Source of the DNA: Flexicrinis sp001567485
GTDB lineage: Bacteria > Chloroflexota > Anaerolineae > Aggregatilineales > Phototrophicaceae
DNA length: 8,545 bases
NCBI GenBank assembly: GCA_030263635.1
Contig: SZPI01000123.1
Span: 1-8,545 of the forward strand
Reading direction: 5' to 3'
The notes under the pieces were generated by a model, which searched no databases, was not told the origin of the DNA, and saw nothing but the letters and a program-made list of their open reading frames with translations. How positions within the stretch are numbered: position 1 is the first letter of the stretch; each line of letters starts with the position of its first letter. Positions 1-6,419 of the stretch are shown in pieces. The translations under genes and the position numbers were made by a program.

Positions 1-30
1 GCCAACTGATAACTGTCAACTGGTAACTCA
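1..30 (-). repeat. Edge of a CAGT-heptad array abutting the ldhA stop codon
   Basis: On the plus strand ACTG occurs at 5, 12 and 19, and a degenerate ACTC at 26, a strict 7-base period. Read on the minus strand these are CAGT heptads immediately downstream of ldhA. The ldhA stop codon (28-30) lies inside the first, degenerate heptad. The array runs off the left edge of the window, so its full length is unknown. It matches the CAGTNNN pattern at 5273-5510 and has the same orientation relative to its upstream gene. Only about four units are visible, so the assignment to the same family rests on the shared core and period. Confidence 0.6.
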
Positions 31-1035
31 GCGTTTGACGCGCTCGCTGCCGACCGCGTTTTCGGCGGGCTTTCCGGCGGCGAACAGCGCGATGTTGTGC
101 ATCGTCGTTTCGGCGATGTTCTGCAGCGCATTACGTGTGAAAAACGCCTGATGGCTGGTGATCAGCACGTTCGGGAACGTCATCAGCCGCGCCAGCGTGT
201 CGTCTTTGAGGATTTGGCTGGATAGGTCTTCGAAGAAGATGTCGGCCTCTTCCTCGTAGACATCCAAGCCCAGATACCCGATCCGGCCGGACTTGAGCGC
301 CTCGACCACATCGTGCGCGTCGATCAGCGCGCCGCGGCTTGTGTTGACGATCATCACCCCGTCCTTGCAGGACGCCAGCGTTTCGGCGTCGATCAAGTGG
401 CGGGTCTCCGGCGTCAGCGGGCAGTGCAGCGTGATGATGTCGCTGTGCGTGAGCAGGTCGTCCAGCGCGACGTAGGAGCCGCCGAGCCGTTCGACCTCCG
501 GATTGGGGTAGGGGTCGTATGCCAGCACGCTGCAGCCGAATCCGGCCATGATGCGGACGACGACCTGCCCGATTTGGCCGGTTCCGATAACGCCGACGGT
601 CTGGCCGTGCAGGTCGAACCCCAGCAGGCCGTCGAGCGAGAAATTGCCCTCGCGGATGCGGTTGTGGGCGCGGTGAATCTTGCGGTTGAGCGACAGCATC
701 ATAGCGACTGTATGCTCGGCCACGGCGTAGGGCGAGTACGCCGGCACGCGCACGACCGTCATGCCGTGTTCGTCGGCGGCGTGCAGATCGACGTTGTTGA
801 AGCCGGCGCAGCGCAGCGCGATCAGCTTCACGCCTTCGGCAGACAGCCGTTCGATCACCTCGGTATTGAGTACGTCGTTGACGAACACGCACACGCCGTC
901 ATAGCCGGTGGCGACCTGTACGGTCTCGCTGGTCAGGCGCGCCTCGATGTACTTGAGTTTGAAGTTGTGGAATCCATTGGCCGCTTCAAGGAACTGGCGG
1001 TCATACGGTTTGGTGCTGAATACGGCGATTCGCAT
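28..1035 (-). CDS. ldhA: D-lactate dehydrogenase (NAD-dependent, LdhA type)
   Basis: A cytoplasmic 335-residue enzyme expected to reduce pyruvate to D-lactate with NADH. It belongs to the D-2-hydroxyacid dehydrogenase family and resembles the fermentative Escherichia coli LdhA along its whole length. Shared stretches include RCAGFNNVDL (75-84), VRVPAY (95-100), VAEH (105-108) and NFSLDGL (131-137). The nucleotide-binding motif is G151-x-G153-x2-G156, with D174 at the end of the next strand for NAD. Catalytic residues line up as R234 (in NTSRG), E263 (in DVYEEE) and H295 (in TSHQAF). The ATG start is preceded by a GAGGGGA ribosome site (complement of 1041-1047) at good spacing. The gene lies 51 bases after the sensor kinase on the same strand, so the two may be co-transcribed. 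Its stop codon falls in the first heptad of a repeat array. The fold and family are certain. Pyruvate as substrate is likely, but other 2-ketoacids are possible. Confidence 0.93.
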   Translation of the reverse strand: MRIAVFSTKPYDRQFLEAANGFHNFKLKYIEARLTSETVQVATGYDGVCVFVNDVLNTEVIERLSAEGVKLIALRCAGFNNVDLHAADEHGMTVVRVPAYSPYAVAEHTVAMMLSLNRKIHRAHNRIREGNFSLDGLLGFDLHGQTVGVIGTGQIGQVVVRIMAGFGCSVLAYDPYPNPEVERLGGSYVALDDLLTHSDIITLHCPLTPETRHLIDAETLASCKDGVMIVNTSRGALIDAHDVVEALKSGRIGYLGLDVYEEEADIFFEDLSSQILKDDTLARLMTFPNVLITSHQAFFTRNALQNIAETTMHNIALFAAGKPAENAVGSERVKR

Positions 1036-1086
1036 AGCGCTCCCCTCGCTATCTTCCGACGGTGTTGATTGAGATGAATATGCTCC

Positions 1087-2829
1087 TTAGCCAGTACGCC
1101 CCGTGTCTGGCCCAACCGGCATGATGATGATGAACTCGGTGCCTTCGCCCGGCCGGCTGTAGAACTCGATACGCCCCTGCAAGCGCTCGACCAACTGTTT
1201 CACGGTGTACAACCCCGCGCCGATCCCCGGAACGTTGGGCAGGTTATAGGCGCGGAAGAAACGCTCGAAGATGTACGGCTGCGCGTCTTCCGGGATTCCG
1301 ATTCCGTGATCGCGCACGGTGATCGCCAATAGACGCGGGTCACTGCCGGTGCCTGATCCGCGCAGCGCCAGCTTGAACGTAACGACCGTGCCGGTGGTGC
1401 TGAACTTGAGCGCGTTCGAGAGCAGATTTTCGACGATCATACCCAGCGCGACGGCATCGGTACGGACGGGCGGCATATCCGGCGGCGCGTCGACGTGGAT
1501 GATGCGCCCCTCGAACTCCTCGTGCATGCGCGCGGAGATCTCGTGCGCGAACTCCGGCAGCGACACTTTCTGAATCGACGGGATCAAGTCGGCGGCGGGG
1601 TCTTCGAGCATCTGCACGCCGCGGTCGAGCACGCTGGAGATGTGCCGGACGGACGCACGCATGCGCTGATAATGTTCAATCGGATCGGCCCGCGCGCCAT
1701 GCCGCTGCAGCATCTCCAGCGACGACAGCACGATCGACAGCGGTGTGCGGAACTCGTGCGACATGGTGGTGATGAAGCGCTGCTGCAGGGCGGTCACGGC
1801 CTTCTCGCGCTCCAGCGACCGCAGCACAGCTTGTTCGTTGTCACGCAGCGCGGTAATGTCCCGCGCGACCACGCTCCAACTCTCTTTCGCGCTCGCGACC
1901 GGGATGTGTACGTTGACCGTGACCGACATGGGGATTTCGGCCCCGTCATGGCGGCGCAGATACAGGTCGCCGCTCCACTCACCGCCGCGTGACGCGTCCG
2001 GCACGGCGACCGACTTGAAGAACTCGAACACTTCACGATCGAGGAAGCTGGCGCAGTTGACTGCACCGCGATACTCTAGCGGATCCACGCCGAAATACGC
2101 GGCCGCGGCGGGGTTGAGGTACAGCAGGTCGCCATTGGAGTCGGCCACCCAAACGATGTCGGAGGTCGAGGTCAGCGTGGCGATCAACGGCTCGGCAATC
2201 TGCGCAAGGCGTTGATAGAGCAAGGCTCTGGTCGCGCCGTTGGCATCCAGTGCGCGGATGTCGGTCGTGCGTTCGATCAACGGGGCGGTGTCGAGCACCG
2301 GCTCTTCGCCCGAGTCGGCATAGATGGCGGCGCGCAGGTGGATCTCGGTGACAGCGCATTCGGCGATGTCGCTGACGACCCGCAAGTCCTCTTCCGACCA
2401 GCGCCGCGGCCGGCGATCTGCGACCGCGAGCGCCGCCAGCGTAAAGCCGTCGACGGTGGTCAGCGGAACGCCGAGATAGGCAGTGAACCCCGGATTGCGC
2501 ACCGCGTCGCAGTCGCGCACCAGCGCGCTCTTGCGGGCGTCGTCGATCACCAGCGGCTCGCGCGTGGCGATGACGTGCGGGCAGTATGAATGCGACAGCC
2601 CCCAGATCGCGCGGCCGGGCCACCTGTCCGTCAGCCCGTGCGCCCCGACGAATGTCATACGGTCGATGTCGACCAGCGTCACGATGCCGATCGGCGCCTT
2701 GACCAGCCGCGCGGCCAGCGATGCTAGGCGGTCGAAGGCAGGCTCGGTTGCGCCGCGCGCGGGAAACAACGTGCGCAGAACATTCAGGCGTTCGGGGTCG
2801 GCCAACAGCTCCGGATCGGCGTTGGGCAT
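1087..2829 (-). CDS. Soluble GAF-PAS sensor histidine kinase
   Basis: A 580-residue sensor kinase with no transmembrane segment, so probably cytoplasmic. Residues about 20-165 form a GAF domain (GIVTLVDIDRMTFVG at 48-62, SYCPHVI with C83, YLGVPL at 118-123, end near 165). Residues about 210-330 form a PAS domain (DIVWVADSNGDLLYLNP at 224-240, VVARDIT at 320-326). The HisKA helix carries the phospho-acceptor H358 in SHEFRTPL. The ATPase domain shows the N box (NLLSNALKFS, N472), G1 box (DHGIGI, 507-512), F box (FERFFR, 521-526) and G2 box (GIGAGL, 535-540). All catalytic motifs are present, so it should be active. The ATG at 2829 is chosen because the 37 extra residues gained by using the GTG at 2940 are arginine- and cysteine-rich, look unlike a domain and would run through the divergent promoter region. 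The ribosome site is weak. There is no receiver domain and no response regulator in the window. The ligand is unknown; its position next to ldhA and lutABC suggests a redox or carbon signal, which is only inference. Confidence 0.92.
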   Translation of the reverse strand: MPNADPELLADPERLNVLRTLFPARGATEPAFDRLASLAARLVKAPIGIVTLVDIDRMTFVGAHGLTDRWPGRAIWGLSHSYCPHVIATREPLVIDDARKSALVRDCDAVRNPGFTAYLGVPLTTVDGFTLAALAVADRRPRRWSEEDLRVVSDIAECAVTEIHLRAAIYADSGEEPVLDTAPLIERTTDIRALDANGATRALLYQRLAQIAEPLIATLTSTSDIVWVADSNGDLLYLNPAAAAYFGVDPLEYRGAVNCASFLDREVFEFFKSVAVPDASRGGEWSGDLYLRRHDGAEIPMSVTVNVHIPVASAKESWSVVARDITALRDNEQAVLRSLEREKAVTALQQRFITTMSHEFRTPLSIVLSSLEMLQRHGARADPIEHYQRMRASVRHISSVLDRGVQMLEDPAADLIPSIQKVSLPEFAHEISARMHEEFEGRIIHVDAPPDMPPVRTDAVALGMIVENLLSNALKFSTTGTVVTFKLALRGSGTGSDPRLLAITVRDHGIGIPEDAQPYIFERFFRAYNLPNVPGIGAGLYTVKQLVERLQGRIEFYSRPGEGTEFIIIMPVGPDTGRTG

Positions 2830-2956
2830 GCACCGTTTCTTTCGGTCGGACAAGCGATTGCGCGGAAGGCACGGGGTGCGGTGCGATGTGCCGCGCTCGG
2901 TGAACGGGTGGAGTCTACCAAAATCTAACCGTCTTGCCACGTTCGGCGCGATTGGT

Positions 2957-2976
2957 ACGCCGCGTGATTGCGGCGT
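2957..2976. promoter_or_regulatory. Perfect 7-base inverted repeat over the lutA -35, candidate operator
   Basis: ACGCCGC (2957-2963) and GCGGCGT (2970-2976) are perfect inverted arms separated by 6 bases. The right arm overlaps the proposed -35 hexamer at 2968-2973. A bound dimeric regulator here would block RNA polymerase. lut operons are often controlled by GntR-family repressors, but this dyad does not resemble a specific operator that I can name, and no regulator gene of that type is in the window. Confidence 0.4.
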
Positions 2977-2996
2977 CGCTCGCGGCTGGCTATTAT
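2968..2996 (+). promoter_or_regulatory. Candidate sigma-70-type promoter for lutAB
   Basis: TTGCGG (2968-2973) and TATTAT (2991-2996) are separated by exactly 17 bases. The -10 matches the consensus at five of six positions. The -35 keeps TTG but is otherwise weak. Transcription would begin near 3003, giving an untranslated leader of about 50 bases before the lutA start at 3054. The TATTAT box stands out in a very GC-rich stretch. It lies in the 224-base gap between the divergent kinase gene and lutA. I found no convincing -35/-10 pair for the kinase on the other strand. Confidence 0.42.
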
Positions 2997-2998
2997 CG

Positions 2999-3014
2999 GG
3001 CTGGACGGCCAGCC
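2999..3014 (+). other. Small stem-loop at the start of the lutA leader
   Basis: GGCTGG (2999-3004) and CCAGCC (3009-3014) are perfect complementary arms around a 4-base loop. The element lies just after the proposed -10 box and spans the likely transcription start, so it could be a DNA operator or part of a leader hairpin. The hexamer GGCTGG also occurs at 2984-2989 and 3024-3029. No function is assigned. Confidence 0.3.
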
Positions 3015-3053
3015 TGCGTATTCGGCTGGTGGAGGATGGTAGCGAAGGAGAGG

Positions 3054-3839
3054 ATGGTGGCTGAACCTAACCGAGAGTCCCCGAAGGGGAAGACCGTCAG
3101 CCTGTTCGTGACGTGCATCGTGGACATGATGTATCCGCAAACGGGCATGTCGGTCGTGACGATCCTTGAGCGTCTTGGTGTAAAGGTCATATTCCCGATG
3201 GCGCAGACGTGCTGTGGCCAACCGGCGTTCAACGGTGGCAACCGGCGCGAAGCGGCGCGGGTCGCTAAACAGTTCCTACGCGCGTTCGATGGCGCCGAAG
3301 TGATCATCACGCCGTCCGGCTCGTGCGCCGCGATGGTGCGCCACGAGTTCCCGACGCTGTTCGCCGGTGATTCGTTCTGGGGGCCGCGCGCCGAGCGGGC
3401 CGCGTCGATCACGTGGGAGTTCAGCGAGTATCTGGTTGATGGGCTGGGCGTCACCGACCTCGGCGGGCGGCTAGATACGCCGCGCAAGGTCGGCCTGCAC
3501 GACGCCTGTCACGGCCTGCGCCTGCTCAAGCTGGGACGTCAGGCGCGCGCGTTGATCGGCGGGATCGAAAACGCGGAAGTCTCGGAAGTGCCCGACTGTG
3601 ATGTCTGCTGCGGCTTCGGCGGGCTGTTCGCGGTGAAGATGCCGGATGTCAGCGGGTCGATGCTGCAAGACAAGGTCAACAGTATCACCGGCTCGGAGGC
3701 GGACGTGGTCGTGACCGGCGATGCGAGCTGTCTCACGCAGATCAACGGCGGGCTGGCACGCAGTGAATCAGCGGTGCGATGCGTACATCTGGCTGACCTG
3801 CTGGCCGAGTCGCTCGAAGGTCAGGAGGCTCCCAAATGA
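3054..3839 (+). CDS. lutA: L-lactate utilisation protein LutA (CCG-domain iron-sulfur subunit)
   Basis: LutA is a subunit of the LutABC complex that oxidises L-lactate to pyruvate in the cytoplasm. The 261-residue product has two cysteine-rich CCG domains. The first carries C21 (FVTC), CCG at 53-55 (QTCCGQPAFN) and C91 (PSGSC). The second carries C152 (HDACHGLR), CCG at 185-187 (VCCGFGG) and C226 (GDASC). Such domains bind non-canonical iron-sulfur clusters in heterodisulfide-reductase-type proteins. The ATG at 3054 is chosen because AAGGAG (3045-3050) lies just before it, although the GTG at 3057 has slightly better spacing. An ATG at 3036 also has GGAGG directly against it, and a further in-frame upstream region (from 2934) would overlap the promoter. 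About 13 residues precede the conserved core. The stop overlaps the lutB start (ATGA, 3836-3839), so translation of the two is probably coupled. Confidence 0.94.
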   Translation: MVAEPNRESPKGKTVSLFVTCIVDMMYPQTGMSVVTILERLGVKVIFPMAQTCCGQPAFNGGNRREAARVAKQFLRAFDGAEVIITPSGSCAAMVRHEFPTLFAGDSFWGPRAERAASITWEFSEYLVDGLGVTDLGGRLDTPRKVGLHDACHGLRLLKLGRQARALIGGIENAEVSEVPDCDVCCGFGGLFAVKMPDVSGSMLQDKVNSITGSEADVVVTGDASCLTQINGGLARSESAVRCVHLADLLAESLEGQEAPK

Positions 3840-5245
3840 AGGTCGAGTCCAACAACTTCATCGAGCTGGCGTCGATTGCGATTCAAAATACCGAGCAGCA
3901 GGCGGCCGTCCGGCGCGGCACACGCAATGGCTATCTGAACCGGCTGGCGGCGTTCACACAGTTCGGTTATGAACACGGTCAACATCTGCGCATGCAGGCC
4001 GCCGCCGCGAAACGGCGCGCGCTCAAGTCGCTGCCCGACTTGCTCGAAGAAGCCGAAGCGCGCATGACCGAGAACGGGATCACCGTGCTGTGGGCGGAGG
4101 ACGCCGCAGAAGCACGCCATCATGTTCAGGAGATCGCTGCGCGGCATCACGTCAAGCGGATCGTCAAGTCGAAGTCGATGCTGACCGAGGAGATCGAACT
4201 CAATGACGTGTTGCAAGGGGCGGGCCTCGATGTCGTCGAGACCGACCTCGGCGAGTACATCGTGCAGATCGGCGGCGAGCATCCGTCTCACATCGTTGCA
4301 CCGATCATCCACAAGAGCAAGGAGAGCATCCGCGACCTGATGGTCGAGAAGCTCGGCATGCCGTTCACCGACAGCTCCGGCGAGATGGTCGCCTTTGCGC
4401 GCCAACGTCTGCGCCCGATCTATCTTGACGCCGACATGGGCATCAGCGGCGGTAACTTCGTCGTCGCGGAAACGGGCACCATCGGGCTTGTGACCAATGA
4501 GGGCAATGGACGCCTGTGTACGTCGGCCCCGCGCGTGCATGTCGTGTTGGTCGGCATCGAGAAGGTGGTCGAGTCGGTCGAGGACTACGCACTGCTCACA
4601 CAGGTGCTGCCGCGCGCGGGCACCGGACAGCACATGACGGTCTACACGTCGATGATTAACGGCCCGCGCCGTCCCGACGATCCGGACGGGCCGGAAGCGG
4701 TGTACGTTGTGCTGGTGGATAACGGGCGCAGCGCGATTTACGCGACCAAATACGCCGAAGTGCTGACGTGCGTGCGCTGCGGCGCGTGTCAGAACGCATG
4801 CCCGGTCTATCGCTCGACCGGCGGCGGCGCCTACGGTTGGGTGTACGGCGGCCCGATCGGCGCTGTGCTGACGCCGCTGTACGTCGGTCTCGAAAACGCC
4901 AAGCCGCTGCCGTATGCGTCGAGCCTGTGCGGGGCGTGCAAGCAGGTCTGTCCGGTGGATATCGACCTGCCGCGTATGCTGCTCGATCTCCGCTACGACA
5001 TGGAAGTGCGCGGCTATGGCAGCCGGGTCTATGGCGTAGGCCTATGGGTGTGGTCGTTCACGCAGCGCTGGCCGTGGAGCTACCGGCTTGCGGCGTGGGC
5101 GGCGCGCGTCGGCCAACGGATCATGGGCCGCTGGCATCCGGGGCCGATTGGGGCGTGGGCCAAATACCGCGATGTCCCGACCTTCGCGCCCAAGACGTTC
5201 CATCAGCTCTGGGCGGAGAGAGAAAAAGTGATGAGTCGTAAGTGA
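3836..5245 (+). CDS. lutB: L-lactate utilisation protein LutB (LUD domain plus ferredoxin-type clusters)
   Basis: LutB is the large iron-sulfur subunit of the lactate-oxidising complex. At 469 residues it has the usual family length. The N-terminal two-thirds is a LUD domain, with KSKSMLTEE (111-119), GGNFVVAETGT (205-215) and TNEGNGR (220-226). The ferredoxin-like part has C312-x2-C315-x2-C318-x3-C322-P and then C365-x2-C368-x3-C372-P. The linking segment (YGWVYGGPIGAVLTP, 333-347) and the ending FHQLWAERE (455-463) are typical of the family. A strong AGGAGG (3823-3828) lies 7 bases before the ATG, inside the end of lutA. The last codons, for VMSRK and the stop, are made of repeated AGTGATG-like heptads that lead into the array downstream, so the C-terminal tail beyond about residue 464 is probably repeat-derived. 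Identity is secure. Confidence 0.96.
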   Translation: MKVESNNFIELASIAIQNTEQQAAVRRGTRNGYLNRLAAFTQFGYEHGQHLRMQAAAAKRRALKSLPDLLEEAEARMTENGITVLWAEDAAEARHHVQEIAARHHVKRIVKSKSMLTEEIELNDVLQGAGLDVVETDLGEYIVQIGGEHPSHIVAPIIHKSKESIRDLMVEKLGMPFTDSSGEMVAFARQRLRPIYLDADMGISGGNFVVAETGTIGLVTNEGNGRLCTSAPRVHVVLVGIEKVVESVEDYALLTQVLPRAGTGQHMTVYTSMINGPRRPDDPDGPEAVYVVLVDNGRSAIYATKYAEVLTCVRCGACQNACPVYRSTGGGAYGWVYGGPIGAVLTPLYVGLENAKPLPYASSLCGACKQVCPVDIDLPRMLLDLRYDMEVRGYGSRVYGVGLWVWSFTQRWPWSYRLAAWAARVGQRIMGRWHPGPIGAWAKYRDVPTFAPKTFHQLWAEREKVMSRK

Positions 5246-5272
5246 TGAGTGATGAGGGAAGGGAATAGGGGG
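5227..5272 (+). repeat. Degenerate heptad lead-in spanning the lutB stop codon
   Basis: AGTGATG (5227-5233), AGTCGTA (5234-5240), AGTGATG (5241-5247), AGTGATG (5248-5254) and AGGGAAG (5255-5261) follow each other with a strict 7-base period. A 2-base phase shift then occurs and the AG core continues at 5267 and 5274 into the main array. The first three units contain the last lutB codons and its TGA (5243-5245). The array therefore appears to have grown into, or created, the end of the gene. Confidence 0.6.
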
Positions 5273-5510
5273 CAGTGGCCGGTTAATAGTTGTCAGTGGC
5301 CAGTATTCAGTTGTCAGTGGCCAGTATTCAGTTGTCAGTGGCCAGTTTTCAGGGATCAGTGGCCGGTATTCAGTGGTCAGTGACCAGTTTTCAGGGATCA
5401 GTGGCCGGTATTCAGTTGTCAGTGGCCAGTATTCAGTTGTCAGTTGCCAGTTTTCAGGGATCAGTGGCCGGTATTCAGTGGTCAGTGACCGGTTTTCAGG
5501 GATTAGGGAT
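5273..5510 (+). repeat. Array of 34 CAGTNNN heptads between lutB and lutC
   Basis: Thirty-four consecutive 7-base units fill 238 bases with no insertion or deletion. Twenty-three begin with exactly CAGT, the rest with CGGT, CAGG, TAGT or TAGG, and the third base is G in all 34. The three variable bases cycle, giving a 21-base period (for example tgt, ggc, att). A higher-order duplication is also visible: 5308-5398 and 5413-5503 (91 bases, offset 105) differ at only two positions. Local dyads include GGTCAGTGACC at 5375-5385 and 5480-5490. Heptameric tandem repeats are known from cyanobacteria (the STRR sequences), but I cannot say this is the same family. The forward frames stay open because the unit contains no stop, so openness is not evidence of a protein. 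Confidence 0.92.
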
Positions 5511-5681
5511 TGCCGGTGGGTGGGTTCGTGAGGGCGATCCGGTGGATTGCCCGCCAGTCGATACGTAGCGAGCTGTGTTCGCCCGTGCGCAGCCGACGAT
5601 CAACACACTGAAATTTCTCTCTCCGTGACGACCGGACGGAGCACCGGGGTCAGGGGAGAGGCTAGGGGGTGAAGGTTAACC
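5511..5681 (+). other. Gene-free leader of lutC with a small hairpin
   Basis: These 171 bases after the array contain no supported gene. CTCCGT (5621-5626) and ACGGAG (5636-5641) form a perfect 6-base stem with a 9-base loop, followed by a purine-rich GGGG/GAGAGG tract (5647-5670). There is no T-run after the stem, so it is not a classic terminator. The GAAGG at 5671-5675 is the lutC ribosome site. I see no convincing -35/-10 pair, so lutC is either read through from lutAB or uses a promoter I cannot recognise. Confidence 0.4.
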
Positions 5682-6323
5682 ATGTCAAGCAGAGAATCCA
5701 TCCTTAAACGCCTGCGCGCCGTCGAAGACCCGGCGCTGAATATCCCCGACATCCCCGATCCGGTGCGGGTCGTGCCGATGGCGGATACGTCGCCGGCGGC
5801 GCTGCGAGAGGCATTCTCCAAAACAGCCGCGCGCGTGGGGGTGACGCTGTGGTCGTGCGCCGGCGATGCCTCCGCGCTTGAACAGGTGCTGGCGCTGATC
5901 GGCGACGACAAGCAGATCATCGCGTGGGACGCCGAACACATCCCGCTGGAAGGGCTTGCCGAGGCGCTCGATCAACGCGGGATCACGCGGGCTGACGTGC
6001 GCGATTCGTCGGTGCGGGTCGGATTGACCGGCGTCGAGGCGGCGCTGGCCGGAACAGGCAGCCTTGTGGTGTCAAGCGGGCCGGGCAAGCCGCGTTCGGC
6101 TTCGCTGCTGCCGCCCGTGCATATCGCGGTCGTCCGCACAGAGCAGATCATGCCGGATGTCGAGGCGTGGTTCGCGCAGATGGCCGATGCCGGGCTATCT
6201 CACTTCCGCCAGAGCGCAAATCATGTGTTCATCACCGGCGGAAGCCGCACAGCGGACATCGCGCAGGAGTTGATCTTAGGCGCGCACGGCCCGGTTGAGG
6301 TTCACGTCGTGCTGGTCGGGTAA
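5682..6323 (+). CDS. lutC: L-lactate utilisation protein LutC (LUD domain)
   Basis: LutC is the third component of the lactate-oxidising Lut complex, a cytoplasmic LUD-domain protein without iron-sulfur motifs. The 213-residue product has the usual family length. The N-terminus (SSRESILKRLR) is typical, and the core contains VGLTGVEAALAGTGSLVV (113-130), LPPVHIAVV (143-151), ITGGSRTADIA (184-194) and LGAHGPVEVHVVLV (199-212), all characteristic LutC stretches. The ATG has GAAGG (5671-5675) six bases upstream. It is unusually far from lutB (436 bases), with the heptad array in the gap, although lutABC genes are normally adjacent. No cysteine cluster is expected or present. Identity is secure; co-transcription with lutAB is likely but not proven. 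Confidence 0.93.
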   Translation: MSSRESILKRLRAVEDPALNIPDIPDPVRVVPMADTSPAALREAFSKTAARVGVTLWSCAGDASALEQVLALIGDDKQIIAWDAEHIPLEGLAEALDQRGITRADVRDSSVRVGLTGVEAALAGTGSLVVSSGPGKPRSASLLPPVHIAVVRTEQIMPDVEAWFAQMADAGLSHFRQSANHVFITGGSRTADIAQELILGAHGPVEVHVVLVG

Positions 6324-6343
6324 TGTAGATTGGGTGATAACTC

Positions 6344-6398
6344 ACAATAATTGTCGTCTTCATAGGACTACAGTACTGTATACTTTGAATTACTGTAT
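6344..6398 (+). promoter_or_regulatory. AT-rich promoter region with two palindromes upstream of the SH3b gene
   Basis: This is the most AT-rich stretch in the window. It holds ACAATAATTGT (6344-6354, 5-base arms around one base) and the perfect 12-base palindrome TACAGTACTGTA (6369-6380). TACTGTAT occurs twice in direct orientation (6374-6381 and 6391-6398). A plausible -10 is TATACT (6379-6384), overlapping the palindrome, with only a weak TCTTCA (6357-6362) as -35 at 16 bases. An alternative is TTGTCG (6351-6356) with TACTGT (6374-6379) at 17 bases. The arrangement suggests a regulated promoter; the regulator is unknown. Confidence 0.4.
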
Positions 6399-6419
6399 CT
6401 TCCACATGGAGACGTGTTA

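Noticed and set aside
313..1068. Long plus-strand open frame opposite ldhA, and similar frames opposite the kinase, lutB and the epimerase
   Set aside because: These are high-GC shadow frames: His-, Arg- and Ala-rich with no recognisable motif, while the opposite strand carries complete conserved enzymes.
2830..2940. N-terminal extension of the histidine kinase from a GTG at 2940
   Set aside because: The added 37 residues are Arg- and Cys-rich without domain character. The sequence lies in the divergent control region, and the ATG at 2829 directly precedes a natural N-terminus for the GAF domain.
2934..3053. N-terminal extension of LutA from a TTG at 2934 or ATG at 3036
   Set aside because: The extension would cross the candidate -10 box and dyads. 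LutA proteins begin shortly before the VSLFVTC motif. The 3054 start has a clear AAGGAG site, while the GGAGG before 3036 leaves no spacer.
5273..5510. CRISPR array
   Set aside because: Units are 7 bases with 3-base variable parts. There are no 25-40 base repeats with unique spacers, and there are no cas genes.
5290..5568. A 92-codon open frame encoding heptapeptide repeats (SVASIQL, SVAGIQW and similar)
   Set aside because: The TTG start is itself part of a repeat unit, TAA and TAG lie directly before it in frame, and there is no ribosome site. The 21-base period keeps any forward frame open because the unit has no stop, so openness and peptide periodicity are by-products of the DNA repeat.
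5621..5641. Rho-independent terminator before lutC
   Set aside because: The 6-base stem has a 9-base loop and is followed by a G-rich tract, not a T-run, so it does not meet the usual form.
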